In this document: positions 24,564 to 33,457 of the stretch, one piece after another | Layout: each line of letters starts with the position of its first letter | Numbering within the stretch: position 1 is the first letter of the stretch | Assembly: GCF_044797955.1 (NCBI RefSeq) | Contig: NZ_CP085211.1 | Location: 1,364,001-1,428,000, forward strand | Direction: 5' to 3' | DNA from: Idiomarina seosinensis_A | GTDB lineage: Bacteria > Pseudomonadota > Gammaproteobacteria > Enterobacterales > Alteromonadaceae | Length of the DNA stretch: 64,000 nt | Program-made: the position numbers and the translations under genes | Notes under the pieces: generated by a model | What the model was told of the DNA's origin: nothing | Seen by the model: the letters and a program-made list of their open reading frames with translations, nothing else | Databases searched by the model: none

Positions 24564-27500
24564 GGTGCTGCCGCTGGCGTGACGCTGCACGTCTATTCGA
24601 CGACTGATGCGCTGTTTTAGCTCACTAACATGGGAAATAATGCCAATACTGCGGCCACTGGCCCGTAGGTTAGCTAACACATCAATGGCCAGATCCAGAG
24701 CTTCGCCGTCGAGACTACCAAAACCCTCGTCAATAAATAAAGTATCCAGCTGTATACCGCCGGCATAGCTTTGCACTATATTTGATAAACCCAGTGCCAG
24801 CGCCAGCGCCGCCATAAAACTCTCGCCTCCTGATAGCGTATTAACTTCCCGCCGCATGCCGGTATAGCTGTCTTCAATCTGCAATTCCAGACCACCGTGC
24901 TGACGCTTATCGCCAACGCTTTCGCTGCGTAACAAAATATAACGCCCACTACTCATTTGTTCGAGTCGTAAGCTGGCCTCTCGTAAAACATCGTCCAGTA
25001 ACACTGCCAACACGAAGCGATGCAGACTAATGCGGCGGTCGTTATTGCCGGTCAGGCTTTCTGCCAGCTCACCTATGACTTTGTATTGATGAATTAAATC
25101 GCTGGACTGAGTTTGCCGTCTGCGATAACTGTGCAGTAAATCCTGCAGCGCCGTTTGCTGTTTTTCTTTTAATAACCAGTGTTCATGAGCGTGGGCCTGT
25201 GCTGTTTCTGCTGCCGCCAGCTGCTCTCTCAGAGTTACCAGATCCGGTCGGGTTTGCTGGCCTATACTTTGTTTAACCTGAGTCACAGCGCTGATATTTT
25301 CGTACTGCTGGCGTTGATGACTCTGAATTTGTTCGCGTATCGCAAAAGCTTGCGGCTGTTCCAGTAAGGCCTGCTCAAACGCCTGTCTATCAGCAAAAGG
25401 CGAATCATCAAGCTGCTGTTGCCAGTTATGCTGACACTGCTGATAATGCAGGGTTTCGCGCTGCTGTTCCTGCTCGTGGGCCTGTTGTTGGGCTTGCGCC
25501 TGCTGATAATTCTGCTGCGCCTGCCGATAGTGCTCTTCGGCTTGCTGTAGCTGCAGCTTTAACTGCTCGATGACCTGCTGATTAGCCTTTTGCCGAGCGG
25601 CCAGGTCGCTGCCAGACTGTTTACTCAGCTGACCATCAGGATCCAGTTGTTCAAGTCGCCCATTGATACCGGCCAGCGCACTTTGGTACTGATTGATAAC
25701 CTGCTGCCGTTGATCAATCTGTTGCTGGACTTGTTGTTGCTGCTGCCGGAACTCCGTCAGGGACTGCTGCAGCGTCTGAGCCTGCTGCAGCTGCAGTTTT
25801 TGCCTATCGGCCTGCCCTTGCACTGCCCTGATACGGTCATTGATCATCTGTTCCGGTTGGTTCGCCAGTTCACCAAGCTGGTCGCTCAGTTGCTCAGCCT
25901 GCTCGCTCAGGCTATCCAGCTTTTGACAAGCTACCTGCAGTTGCTGATCAGCCTGCTGAACCGCGGTTAGTGCCTGATTCTGTTGTTGTTCTACCTGCTC
26001 CAGCTGCTGCTCACTAACCAACTGTTCAGGTGCAACGCCCGCTGCTGGCTGCGGATGTTCATGGCTGCCACAAACAGGACAGGGTTGTCCCGATGACAAC
26101 TGCTGTGCCAGCCATTGCGCCTGCTGTTGATGCCAGCGCAGACGTAACTCTGCCAGTTGCTTCTTTGCCTGCTGCAGCTGTTGTTGCTTGTCAGCAACCG
26201 GTTGTTGAAGGGACGCTACCTTTTGGCGCTGCTGTGTCAACTGTTCGTTTAACTGAGTTAACTGCTGTCGCTGCTGTAACTGACTTTGCAGCCGCGCCTG
26301 CAGCAACTCGGTATTTTCATGTTGCTGTATCTGCGCCTGCAGATTTATTAATTCTTGTTCGCTGTTACGGTACTGGTTTTTTAGTTCTGCTAACTGCTCT
26401 TTATCATTGGCCTGGCATGCCTGCTCCTCATCACAGCTGTTATGTCGTTCTTTTCGCTGCTCAATCAGCTCCGATACCTGCGCCAACTTGTCAGCCTGCC
26501 GAACCAGCCGCCGTTGTAGCTCTTCAGCATCCTGAATTTTTTCCTGATGCTGCGCTACTTGTTGCTGGTTCTGCTGCGCCTGCTCTAATTGCTCTGCTGA
26601 CTCATCCACTTGCTTCAGGCTTTGCTGCAGCCTTTGCTTACGCTGTTGCAACGCTGTACTCGCCTGTTTTAATGTCCGCCATACCGGCTCTATTTGCTGT
26701 GCCTGTTGATGATTATCCAATTGCCCAGCCAGCAAATCTATCGATGCTTGTCGGGCTGCTAATTTTTCTGATTCAGCACTTAACTGCTGCAACTGGACAA
26801 ATTGCTTTTCCAGGGCATCAGCCCGGCTTTGCTCAGTCAAAGCTTTGTTCTTTTCCTGCACTGCCTGCTGATAACTTTGCTCAGCCTGTTTTACTTCCGG
26901 GCTTAGTTCTGACAGAGCCTGTTCGACCTGACCGGACTCACTAAACCCCTTGTCCTCTAATAACGCCTGCAGGCTGGTCTGCAACTGCCGATACTGCTGA
27001 TTAATACGCTTGGCTTTCTCATTAACGGCCTCTTCCACCTGCTTAAACTGTCCCGTTTGAAACAAGCTGGATAGAATCTTCTCACGCTGCTCTGATTTGG
27101 CCACCAGCAGCTGACGGAATTGGCCCTGCGGCAAAATCACTACCTGTCGGAACTGTTCGTGGCTAAGGCCAATAAGCTGTTTAACAAAGTCCGTGGTATC
27201 AGCAATACGACCGCTGGAAAGCAGTTTAAGAGGCCACCCGGTCGGATCAGTATCACTCGCTGTAATGTTCTCAACTTGGTACAGGGTGGCAGCCGGCGGG
27301 CGATCCACTAAACGGGCGTCACCGCGTTTTGCCTGAGTGCTTTGTTTGGGACTGCGATCGATACGGTAGGTTTTTTTACCCAGCGAAAAAATAAAAGAAA
27401 CCTCAGTAGCAAGATCCGCAGCAGCCTGCTGGCAGCGCATCGACTCACCGCTGCGATCCCCGGTAGTTCTGCCGTATAAAGCAAAACAAAGAGCATCCAG

Positions 27501-27635
27501 TAAGGTGGTTTTACCCGCGCCCGTTGGTCCGTTGATTAAAAATAACGGATTATCGCCTAGCTCGAGAAAGTTGACTGTCTGTTGTCCGGCAAAAGGCCCG
27601 AATGCGGTCATTGATAAGTAAATGGCTTTCATCAA
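24549..27635 (-). CDS. sbcC: SbcC, SMC-like ATPase subunit of the SbcCD nuclease
   Basis: 1028 residues. The N-terminal ATPase half carries Walker A GPTGAGKTT (36-44). Two very Gln-rich coiled-coil arms flank a zinc-hook CPVC (C519/C522) at the apex. The C-terminal half carries the ABC signature LSGGESFMAAL and Walker B/D-loop LDTLFIDEGFGSLDG. With SbcD it forms the Rad50/Mre11-type complex that cuts hairpins and protein-blocked DNA ends. Its ATG overlaps the sbcD stop by four bases, so translation is coupled. The Gln bias comes from a high density of CAG/CAA codons and leaves long open frames on the opposite strand, which I do not regard as genes. Confidence 0.96.
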   Translation of the reverse strand: MMKAIYLSMTAFGPFAGQQTVNFLELGDNPLFLINGPTGAGKTTLLDALCFALYGRTTGDRSGESMRCQQAAADLATEVSFIFSLGKKTYRIDRSPKQSTQAKRGDARLVDRPPAATLYQVENITASDTDPTGWPLKLLSSGRIADTTDFVKQLIGLSHEQFRQVVILPQGQFRQLLVAKSEQREKILSSLFQTGQFKQVEEAVNEKAKRINQQYRQLQTSLQALLEDKGFSESGQVEQALSELSPEVKQAEQSYQQAVQEKNKALTEQSRADALEKQFVQLQQLSAESEKLAARQASIDLLAGQLDNHQQAQQIEPVWRTLKQASTALQQRKQRLQQSLKQVDESAEQLEQAQQNQQQVAQHQEKIQDAEELQRRLVRQADKLAQVSELIEQRKERHNSCDEEQACQANDKEQLAELKNQYRNSEQELINLQAQIQQHENTELLQARLQSQLQQRQQLTQLNEQLTQQRQKVASLQQPVADKQQQLQQAKKQLAELRLRWHQQQAQWLAQQLSSGQPCPVCGSHEHPQPAAGVAPEQLVSEQQLEQVEQQQNQALTAVQQADQQLQVACQKLDSLSEQAEQLSDQLGELANQPEQMINDRIRAVQGQADRQKLQLQQAQTLQQSLTEFRQQQQQVQQQIDQRQQVINQYQSALAGINGRLEQLDPDGQLSKQSGSDLAARQKANQQVIEQLKLQLQQAEEHYRQAQQNYQQAQAQQQAHEQEQQRETLHYQQCQHNWQQQLDDSPFADRQAFEQALLEQPQAFAIREQIQSHQRQQYENISAVTQVKQSIGQQTRPDLVTLREQLAAAETAQAHAHEHWLLKEKQQTALQDLLHSYRRRQTQSSDLIHQYKVIGELAESLTGNNDRRISLHRFVLAVLLDDVLREASLRLEQMSSGRYILLRSESVGDKRQHGGLELQIEDSYTGMRREVNTLSGGESFMAALALALGLSNIVQSYAGGIQLDTLFIDEGFGSLDGEALDLAIDVLANLRASGRSIGIISHVSELKQRISRRIDVQRHASGSTLTLV

Positions 27636-28789
27636 CTGTCCTGCTGGTTACGATTTAAATCCTGCAACACGTCATTGAGCAGACTACGCTGTTCAGCTGA
27701 TAGCCCATCACCAATCACGTCCTGATAAAAATCATCAATTATATCCAGCGGTTCCCTCGCCAGCTGTTCGCGACTGCGCACAGCCTCAGAGCTTTGTCGC
27801 TGAGTACTTAGTTTCGTTAAGTCCAGTACATTGGGATAAACCGTCCGTAACCGTGCCAGCGGATCCAATATTGCCTGCTGGTCGGTTAATTTAATTTGCA
27901 GGTAATCATCGCTGTTGGGATCATCGACGGCTGCCGCCAGTAGCTGGTCAAAGTTACCTTCCAGAACCCGGACATCGCGCAATGGTGATAATGGCAGCAA
28001 CTGGTGGCTGACGTTTTGTTCAGTATCAAAGCTTACTAAGGTAACCGATTTTTTCTGTGTCACTTCAGAGAAACTGTACTTTAGCGGCGAGCCACTGTAG
28101 CGGATGTTCTGCTGTCCTTTATATTGAGCCTGATGCAGATGCCCTAGCGCGGTGTAAGCAAAATCGCGGAATAAATCGGCGCTGACCCGATCCGCCCCCC
28201 CAATACTTAGCGGCCGTTCCGAATCACTCTCGCTACCGCCGTCGATAAAACTGTGACTGATCACTACATGACAGCACTCCTCACTGTAGTGCTCGTGCAT
28301 GTGTTTTTTCAACTGCCCGGTAACATATTCCTGAGCGCTCTGGTGATCAGATACCTTTACGCCAAAAAAATCTCGCACCTGTTCCGGGTCGCAGTACGGA
28401 ATTCCCCATAGCACTAACTCTCCGGCATTAGTCGCTAGCTGCACCGGCTTAAACAGCTGTTCAAATGAGGTGAATAAGTGCAAACCGCTGGTTTTTAGTA
28501 AATTAGCAGCGAAGCCGAGGCGATCTGCGCCATCGTGGTTACCGGATATCATGATCACCGGCACCTTAACATCTTCAATCAGAGTATTGAGGGTTTTATT
28601 CAGCAAATTAACAGCGTCAGCCGCAGGCAAAGCACGGTCATAAATGTCGCCGGCAACCACCACCGCATCCACTGCATAATCTTTCGCATAGGCAATGATC
28701 TGGTCAAGCACATAAGCCTGATCTTCAAGCAAAGAACGTTGGTTAAAAATCCGGCCCAGATGCCAGTCAGAGGTGTGTAACAGCTTCAT
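27632..28789 (-). CDS. sbcD: SbcD, exonuclease subunit of the SbcCD nuclease
   Basis: About 385 residues. The Mre11-type calcineurin-like phosphoesterase motifs are all visible: LLHTSDWHLGR, VVVAGDIYDR, VIMISGNHDGADRL, HVVISHSF, and YTALGHLHQAQ. The start at 28789 (MKLLHTSDWH) is chosen because family members begin at this strand; an ATG six codons upstream (28807) is possible. Manganese-dependent nuclease activity is expected. It is the first gene of the two-gene sbcDC operon. Confidence 0.95.
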   Translation of the reverse strand: MKLLHTSDWHLGRIFNQRSLLEDQAYVLDQIIAYAKDYAVDAVVVAGDIYDRALPAADAVNLLNKTLNTLIEDVKVPVIMISGNHDGADRLGFAANLLKTSGLHLFTSFEQLFKPVQLATNAGELVLWGIPYCDPEQVRDFFGVKVSDHQSAQEYVTGQLKKHMHEHYSEECCHVVISHSFIDGGSESDSERPLSIGGADRVSADLFRDFAYTALGHLHQAQYKGQQNIRYSGSPLKYSFSEVTQKKSVTLVSFDTEQNVSHQLLPLSPLRDVRVLEGNFDQLLAAAVDDPNSDDYLQIKLTDQQAILDPLARLRTVYPNVLDLTKLSTQRQSSEAVRSREQLAREPLDIIDDFYQDVIGDGLSAEQRSLLNDVLQDLNRNQQDS

Positions 28790-29080
28790 CGTCGGACGCC
28801 CCGCCATGCTTTAATTATAGTTTGCAGAATAACACGAATCGCACATTGCCAACGTCGTTAACAAAAGCAAAATACTTCCTTTTATTTTAAGACTATCTTA
28901 TAATTCGCAAATTGTTGGAATTGTTGTTAACAATAGTCGTAATACCCCTGCACCCATCGTGGTTATTGACCACCTTACCGCATTTGGCTACAAAAAACTC
29001 CAGCATCATTATAGTAAGCATATAAGCCGTGCCAACCAAAGCGCGAATCAACGGCTATGCCGGCGATGATGGAGAGTTGA
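28790..29080. other. Divergent intergenic region between sbcD and the Aer-like receptor gene
   Basis: About 290 bases without a gene. It contains a 10-bp palindrome, TTGTTAACAA (28924-28933), and AT-rich stretches. A ribosome site (GGAGAG) precedes the ATG at 29081. I could not identify a convincing flagellar-sigma (TAAA-N15-GCCGATAA) promoter, though one is often expected ahead of chemoreceptor genes. Confidence 0.5.
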
Positions 29081-30661
29081 ATGAAAAAAAATCTGCCTGT
29101 GACTGGTGTCAATTATGACTTTCCCAGTGATTCGAATATCCTTTCCACAACCAACTTAAAAGGTCAAATCACCTATATAAACAAAGATTTTATTCAGGTT
29201 AGCGGATTCAGCGAAGAAGAGCTGATCGGCGAACACCATAATATGGTCCGCCACCCGGATATGCCTCCTGCTGTTTTCAAAATGTTCTGGTCCGATTTAA
29301 AAGCTGAAAAATCCTGGATGGGCATTGTTAAAAATCGCCGCAAAAATGGCGACCATTATTGGGTTGATGCCTACGCGACACCCATTCAAAAAAATGGTCA
29401 GGTGGAGGAATATCAGTCAGTCCGCCGTAAAGCAAAAAAAATCTTTATTGAGCGGGCCGAGAAGCTTTACGAGAAAATCAACCAGGGTAAGAGCCATCCC
29501 GAAACCCGCGATGATTTACCCTTATCACAAAAAGTGTCTCTGGCCGTGGTATTACCGGCTCTGCTGCCGGTAATAGCCTACTTTTTAACCGATTCAAGAC
29601 TGGCCTTGCTGCTGTCCTGCATACTGGCCACTTTACTGACTGTCGGCGGCGTACTGTGGAGTCTGGCACCCCTTAAACAGGCAATTAAACAAGCCCATGA
29701 CATTACCGATGATAAGGCCGCACGGTATGTTTATACCGGGCGTTCTGATGAAGCGGGCTGGGTTATGCTGGCTTTTAAAAAGCTTGAATCGGAAAATGCT
29801 GCCCTAATCGGCCGGATTAATGACATGTCCAATACGCTTTCTGACAATGCCCGCAGCCTTAGTAGTGCCGTATCTCAGTCAGAAACCGGCACCATGCAAC
29901 AGTTTGAGCAGACCGAACGCGTAGCAACTGCGGTTGATGAGATGTCAATGAGCATTAAGAGCGTTGCTGAAAATGCCCGGGAAACCTCTTCTGCCTCATC
30001 CAGTGGTTATGAAAAAGCACAGAACGGCAAGGCGGTTGTTGATGAAAACTCTCACTCGGTGGCAAGCCTGAAAGAGCAAATCAGTGAGGCGGCTGAAGTT
30101 ATTAATGAGGTGTCAAAAAGCAGTACCAATATTGAAAAAATACTGGATGTCATCCTCGGTATTGCTGATCAGACCAACCTACTGGCTCTGAATGCGGCTA
30201 TCGAGGCCGCGCGAGCCGGCGAGACCGGCCGCGGCTTTGCCGTTGTGGCGGACGAAGTGCGCTCACTCGCTAACCGAACTCAGGAATCGACTAAAGAAAT
30301 CCGGCAGGTTATTGAACAGTTACAAAGCGGTGTGCGTCAGGCCGTCACGGCCATGGAACAAGGCGAGCAGATGGCTGCTGACAGCGTCAGCAAAAGCCAG
30401 CAAACCGCTGAAAACCTGGAAGAAATTGTCGCCGCAATAACAACAATTTCGACTATGAGCGATCAAATTGCGCAGGCCGTTAATGAGCAAAGTAGCGTTG
30501 CCCATGATATCAGCGAAAACATTACCGCGATTAAGTCGAACGCCGAACAAAATCTGGACGCGGTAAGACAAAGTAGCGAGGCAACGGAAAAAACGGTTAA
30601 CATCACTCGCAGGCTGGATCAATTAACCACGCAATTCTGGGATAAGCAGCAGGGTAGTTAA
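29081..30661 (+). CDS. Aer-like PAS-containing energy-taxis receptor
   Basis: 526 residues. The N-terminal Aer-type PAS domain (about 15-125) has ILSTTNLKGQITYINKDF, MVRHPDMPPAVFKMFW and WMGIVKNRRKNGDHYWVDAYATP, as in FAD-binding Aer receptors. Two closely spaced membrane helices (about 155-205; LAVVLPALLPVIAYFL and LLLSCILATLLTVGGVLW) form the hairpin anchor. The C-terminal half is a methyl-accepting signalling domain with the invariant tip DQTNLLALNAAIEAARAGETGRGFAVVADEVRSLA. It senses cellular redox state from inside the cell rather than an external ligand. It lies 2 bases before the FIST-PAS-EAL gene, so the two form an operon and their PAS domains are related. Confidence 0.93.
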   Translation: MKKNLPVTGVNYDFPSDSNILSTTNLKGQITYINKDFIQVSGFSEEELIGEHHNMVRHPDMPPAVFKMFWSDLKAEKSWMGIVKNRRKNGDHYWVDAYATPIQKNGQVEEYQSVRRKAKKIFIERAEKLYEKINQGKSHPETRDDLPLSQKVSLAVVLPALLPVIAYFLTDSRLALLLSCILATLLTVGGVLWSLAPLKQAIKQAHDITDDKAARYVYTGRSDEAGWVMLAFKKLESENAALIGRINDMSNTLSDNARSLSSAVSQSETGTMQQFEQTERVATAVDEMSMSIKSVAENARETSSASSSGYEKAQNGKAVVDENSHSVASLKEQISEAAEVINEVSKSSTNIEKILDVILGIADQTNLLALNAAIEAARAGETGRGFAVVADEVRSLANRTQESTKEIRQVIEQLQSGVRQAVTAMEQGEQMAADSVSKSQQTAENLEEIVAAITTISTMSDQIAQAVNEQSSVAHDISENITAIKSNAEQNLDAVRQSSEATEKTVNITRRLDQLTTQFWDKQQGS

Positions 30662-30663
30662 AC

Positions 30664-33453
30664 ATGCGGCAGTTAACGCATTATTATTGCGGCAGGGACG
30701 CACTGCATGACTTTGTTGCCGAGCACCAGCTTACTGAAAAACGTGGGCTTATTCAGGTGTTTTCGGGGGTTAAAGCGGATACTATTGCTTCCATCGGCGC
30801 TGAGATAAACCGTTTAGCTCCTCATTTTTCGCTGATCGGCGGCTCGACGGGCGGTGAAATGTTGTCCGGCCGGGTTTATGCCGGTCAATTGGTGATTCAC
30901 GTCTGTGTTTTTGAGCAATCAACCTCAGTTGAGTTATTTGCCCTTAACCGCTCTACCGTGTACACCACAGAAAGATTGCTCAGCCAGTGTAAAACCCGCA
31001 CACCTAAACTGGCTATTATTTTTGCCGATGCCCAGAGCTGTAATCCCGAAGATAGCTTAGCGCAAATTGGTCGCAGCTTTCCCGGCTGTAAAGTGGTCGG
31101 TGCTGCTGTAGCGCCCGACCAGGATAGGCAGGCGCCCTATTTGCTGATGAACGATCAAATTAAAACGAACGGCCTGGTTGGCGCTCTGTTGAGCGGCGAC
31201 GATTTAAGCGCTGAAATAACCTGCTGTGACGGCTGGCGGCCTGTTGGTCGTCAATTTACCGTTACAGAAGCTAAAGGTAATCAGGTTTTCAGCCTGGATA
31301 ACGTGCCAATACTGGATTTTTATCAATCGTACCTGGGCGATTACACACAGCATTTGTTATCGCGTAACCCGGCTGAGTTCCCCTTATTATTGTCCGAACG
31401 CGCTGTACCGGCATTACGCACAGCCGTGGGTTTTACCGAGTGCCAACAGGGCATTGTCTTTGCCGGCCGGCTGAAAGTAGGCGATAAAGCTACTTTTGCT
31501 TATACTGACGACGATTATCTGCTCAGTAAAACGCCCGAGTTCAGATCCCGGCAAGGGGTCTGTACAGTAAACTATTCATGCTTTACCCGGCGTTCTTTTT
31601 TAAATCAGCAGGTGAATGAAGAAGTTCAGCGAATAACCGGCAAAACACAGGGTGCCGGTGGTTTTTTTTACAGTCAGTTTGCCAGCTGTTCAGGCGCGTC
31701 GCTGGTATTCAATTTAACCAGCACAGTTTTACAGCTGGCAGAAACCCGGTTGGATAAGAATCAGCAACAGCTGCCGGCTAAGTCCTATTCCATTTCGACG
31801 TCAGCCCGGGCGTTGGCCAACCTCGCCAGCAAAGCGAGTACAGAACAACAGGCGATTATTAGTAGTATCCAGCAACACCATAAAGCCATAGACGCCAGTT
31901 CAATTATTTCGGTAACTGATGCCAATGGCGTTATCAAATACGTTAATGACAAGTTCGAACAGATAAGCGGTTACTCATCCGGCGAATTACTGGGTAATAC
32001 CCACAGAATTGTTCGCCACCCTAAAATGCGAACTAATGTATTTCAACATTTATGGCAGACCATCAGCGATAAGCAGCCCTGGTATGGGCTGATTCGAAAC
32101 CGGAAAAAGAACGGTGACTCATACTATGTTAAAACCGCTATTTACCCCATCCTTGATAACCAGGGAAACATTCAGGAATACGTCAGTGTCCGCAACGATG
32201 TAACGGATATCGTCAAGGCCAGGCGCTCGATTCAAAAACAAAGCACAGACGCACTAACGCAATTACACAATCGCGCTAAGTTATCTCAGGATCTGGAACA
32301 ACAGGGCATTTGTTGTGTTGCAGTACTGGACCTTAAAAACTTTAAATTGCTGAATGATTACTGGGGTATTGAGCACGGCGATAAAATCATTAAAGCTCTG
32401 GCCCGTGAATTAAAAAAACGATGTATGGCCGAGGCATTAAAGCTTTACCACTTAAATGGCGCTGCGTTCGCCATTAGGCCAGCTCAGCCAGTAAGCTTTT
32501 TTTCTTTTCGCATTATGATTGCTGACATCAAAGCAAATCTTGAATCAACAGATCTGACGGTCGATGAACATGAGCATGAGATCAGCTTCTCAGTCGGTAT
32601 CGGCGCCTCCGCTGACCGCGCCCTTGCCTATGCCGAGAGTGCCATTATCGAAGCCAAAAGTGAGGGTATAAGCAACAGTCTGGTAACCCGGACCCAGGAT
32701 TCCGAAACGGACAACTTTTATTTTTGGCTGGAAGAGGTTAAACAGGCCTTTAAAGAGCAACGGGTTATTGCTTATTTTCAAGCGATAGCTCCGACTACAA
32801 GCGATTCAAAAGGTTCACGCAAATATGAGGCGTTGGCACGACTGCAGTTAAAAAATGGCGACATTATCTCACCCCATGCTTTTTTAAACTTTCTGAAAAA
32901 GACCCGGCATTATCGCAAACTAACGCAGCTAATGCTCGTTTCAGCCGTTGAGCAGTCAAAGCAGAGCGGCTGTTTTATCTCAGTAAATCTGTCTATTCAG
33001 GACTTACTGGACCGGCAGACCGTTGATTATATTATTTCAGTCCTGGAGGCTGAACTTGAAGCGCGGATCATTTTTGAAATCACTGAATCCGAAGCCATTA
33101 CAGATTTTAAGGCAGTAAAGCATTTTATCAATTCAGTACGATCCTTAGGAGCGCAAATAGCAATCGATGATTTTGGCAGTGGTTACTCTAACTTTATTTA
33201 TTTGGTCGAGCTAAAGCCCGATTTTATTAAAATTGACGGTTCTATTATAAAAACCATTAAACAGAATCCGAACAGCCGCCATGTAGCACAAACTATTATT
33301 GACCTGGCCCAGGGCCTGGGAATTGAGACCGTCGCTGAATTTGTCAGTGACCAGCCAACATTTGAACTGTTAAAAAATATGGGGGCCGAGTATGTGCAGG
33401 GCTTTTATATTGCCGAACCGCTGGCCGATATTCGCGAGTGCCCTACTTCATAA
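30664..33453 (+). CDS. FIST-PAS-GGDEF*-EAL cyclic-di-GMP phosphodiesterase
   Basis: 929 residues, no membrane helices. FIST_N (about 30-220; LIQVFSGVKADTIASIG, GGSTGGEML, VVGAAVAPD) and FIST_C (about 230-365; NVPILDFYQSYLG, GAGGFFYSQFASCSG) form a cytoplasmic ligand-binding module proposed for small molecules such as amino acids. An Aer-type PAS (about 405-510; HRIVRHPKMRTNVFQHLW, NRKKNGDSYYVKTAIYP) resembles that of the preceding receptor. The GGDEF domain is degenerate (signature replaced by NGAAF). The EAL domain (about 690-925) is complete: YEALARL, VNLSIQD, FEITESE, IDDFGSGYSN, IKIDGS, VAEFV, VQGFYI. It should hydrolyse cyclic-di-GMP in response to redox (PAS) and/or metabolite (FIST) input. 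Confidence 0.92.
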   Translation: MRQLTHYYCGRDALHDFVAEHQLTEKRGLIQVFSGVKADTIASIGAEINRLAPHFSLIGGSTGGEMLSGRVYAGQLVIHVCVFEQSTSVELFALNRSTVYTTERLLSQCKTRTPKLAIIFADAQSCNPEDSLAQIGRSFPGCKVVGAAVAPDQDRQAPYLLMNDQIKTNGLVGALLSGDDLSAEITCCDGWRPVGRQFTVTEAKGNQVFSLDNVPILDFYQSYLGDYTQHLLSRNPAEFPLLLSERAVPALRTAVGFTECQQGIVFAGRLKVGDKATFAYTDDDYLLSKTPEFRSRQGVCTVNYSCFTRRSFLNQQVNEEVQRITGKTQGAGGFFYSQFASCSGASLVFNLTSTVLQLAETRLDKNQQQLPAKSYSISTSARALANLASKASTEQQAIISSIQQHHKAIDASSIISVTDANGVIKYVNDKFEQISGYSSGELLGNTHRIVRHPKMRTNVFQHLWQTISDKQPWYGLIRNRKKNGDSYYVKTAIYPILDNQGNIQEYVSVRNDVTDIVKARRSIQKQSTDALTQLHNRAKLSQDLEQQGICCVAVLDLKNFKLLNDYWGIEHGDKIIKALARELKKRCMAEALKLYHLNGAAFAIRPAQPVSFFSFRIMIADIKANLESTDLTVDEHEHEISFSVGIGASADRALAYAESAIIEAKSEGISNSLVTRTQDSETDNFYFWLEEVKQAFKEQRVIAYFQAIAPTTSDSKGSRKYEALARLQLKNGDIISPHAFLNFLKKTRHYRKLTQLMLVSAVEQSKQSGCFISVNLSIQDLLDRQTVDYIISVLEAELEARIIFEITESEAITDFKAVKHFINSVRSLGAQIAIDDFGSGYSNFIYLVELKPDFIKIDGSIIKTIKQNPNSRHVAQTIIDLAQGLGIETVAEFVSDQPTFELLKNMGAEYVQGFYIAEPLADIRECPTS

Positions 33454-33457
33454 ATCA

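Noticed and set aside
25400..26700. Repetitive CTG/CAG-rich tract that could suggest a repeat array or CRISPR
   Set aside because: Repeats are irregular, without conserved spacers, and encode the SbcC coiled coil in one continuous frame.
26030..26944. 304-codon open frame on the plus strand
   Set aside because: It is entirely antisense to the Gln-rich coiled coil of sbcC; the CAG/CTG-rich composition removes stops on the other strand. The Ala/Pro-rich translation shows no domain and there is no ribosome site or promoter.
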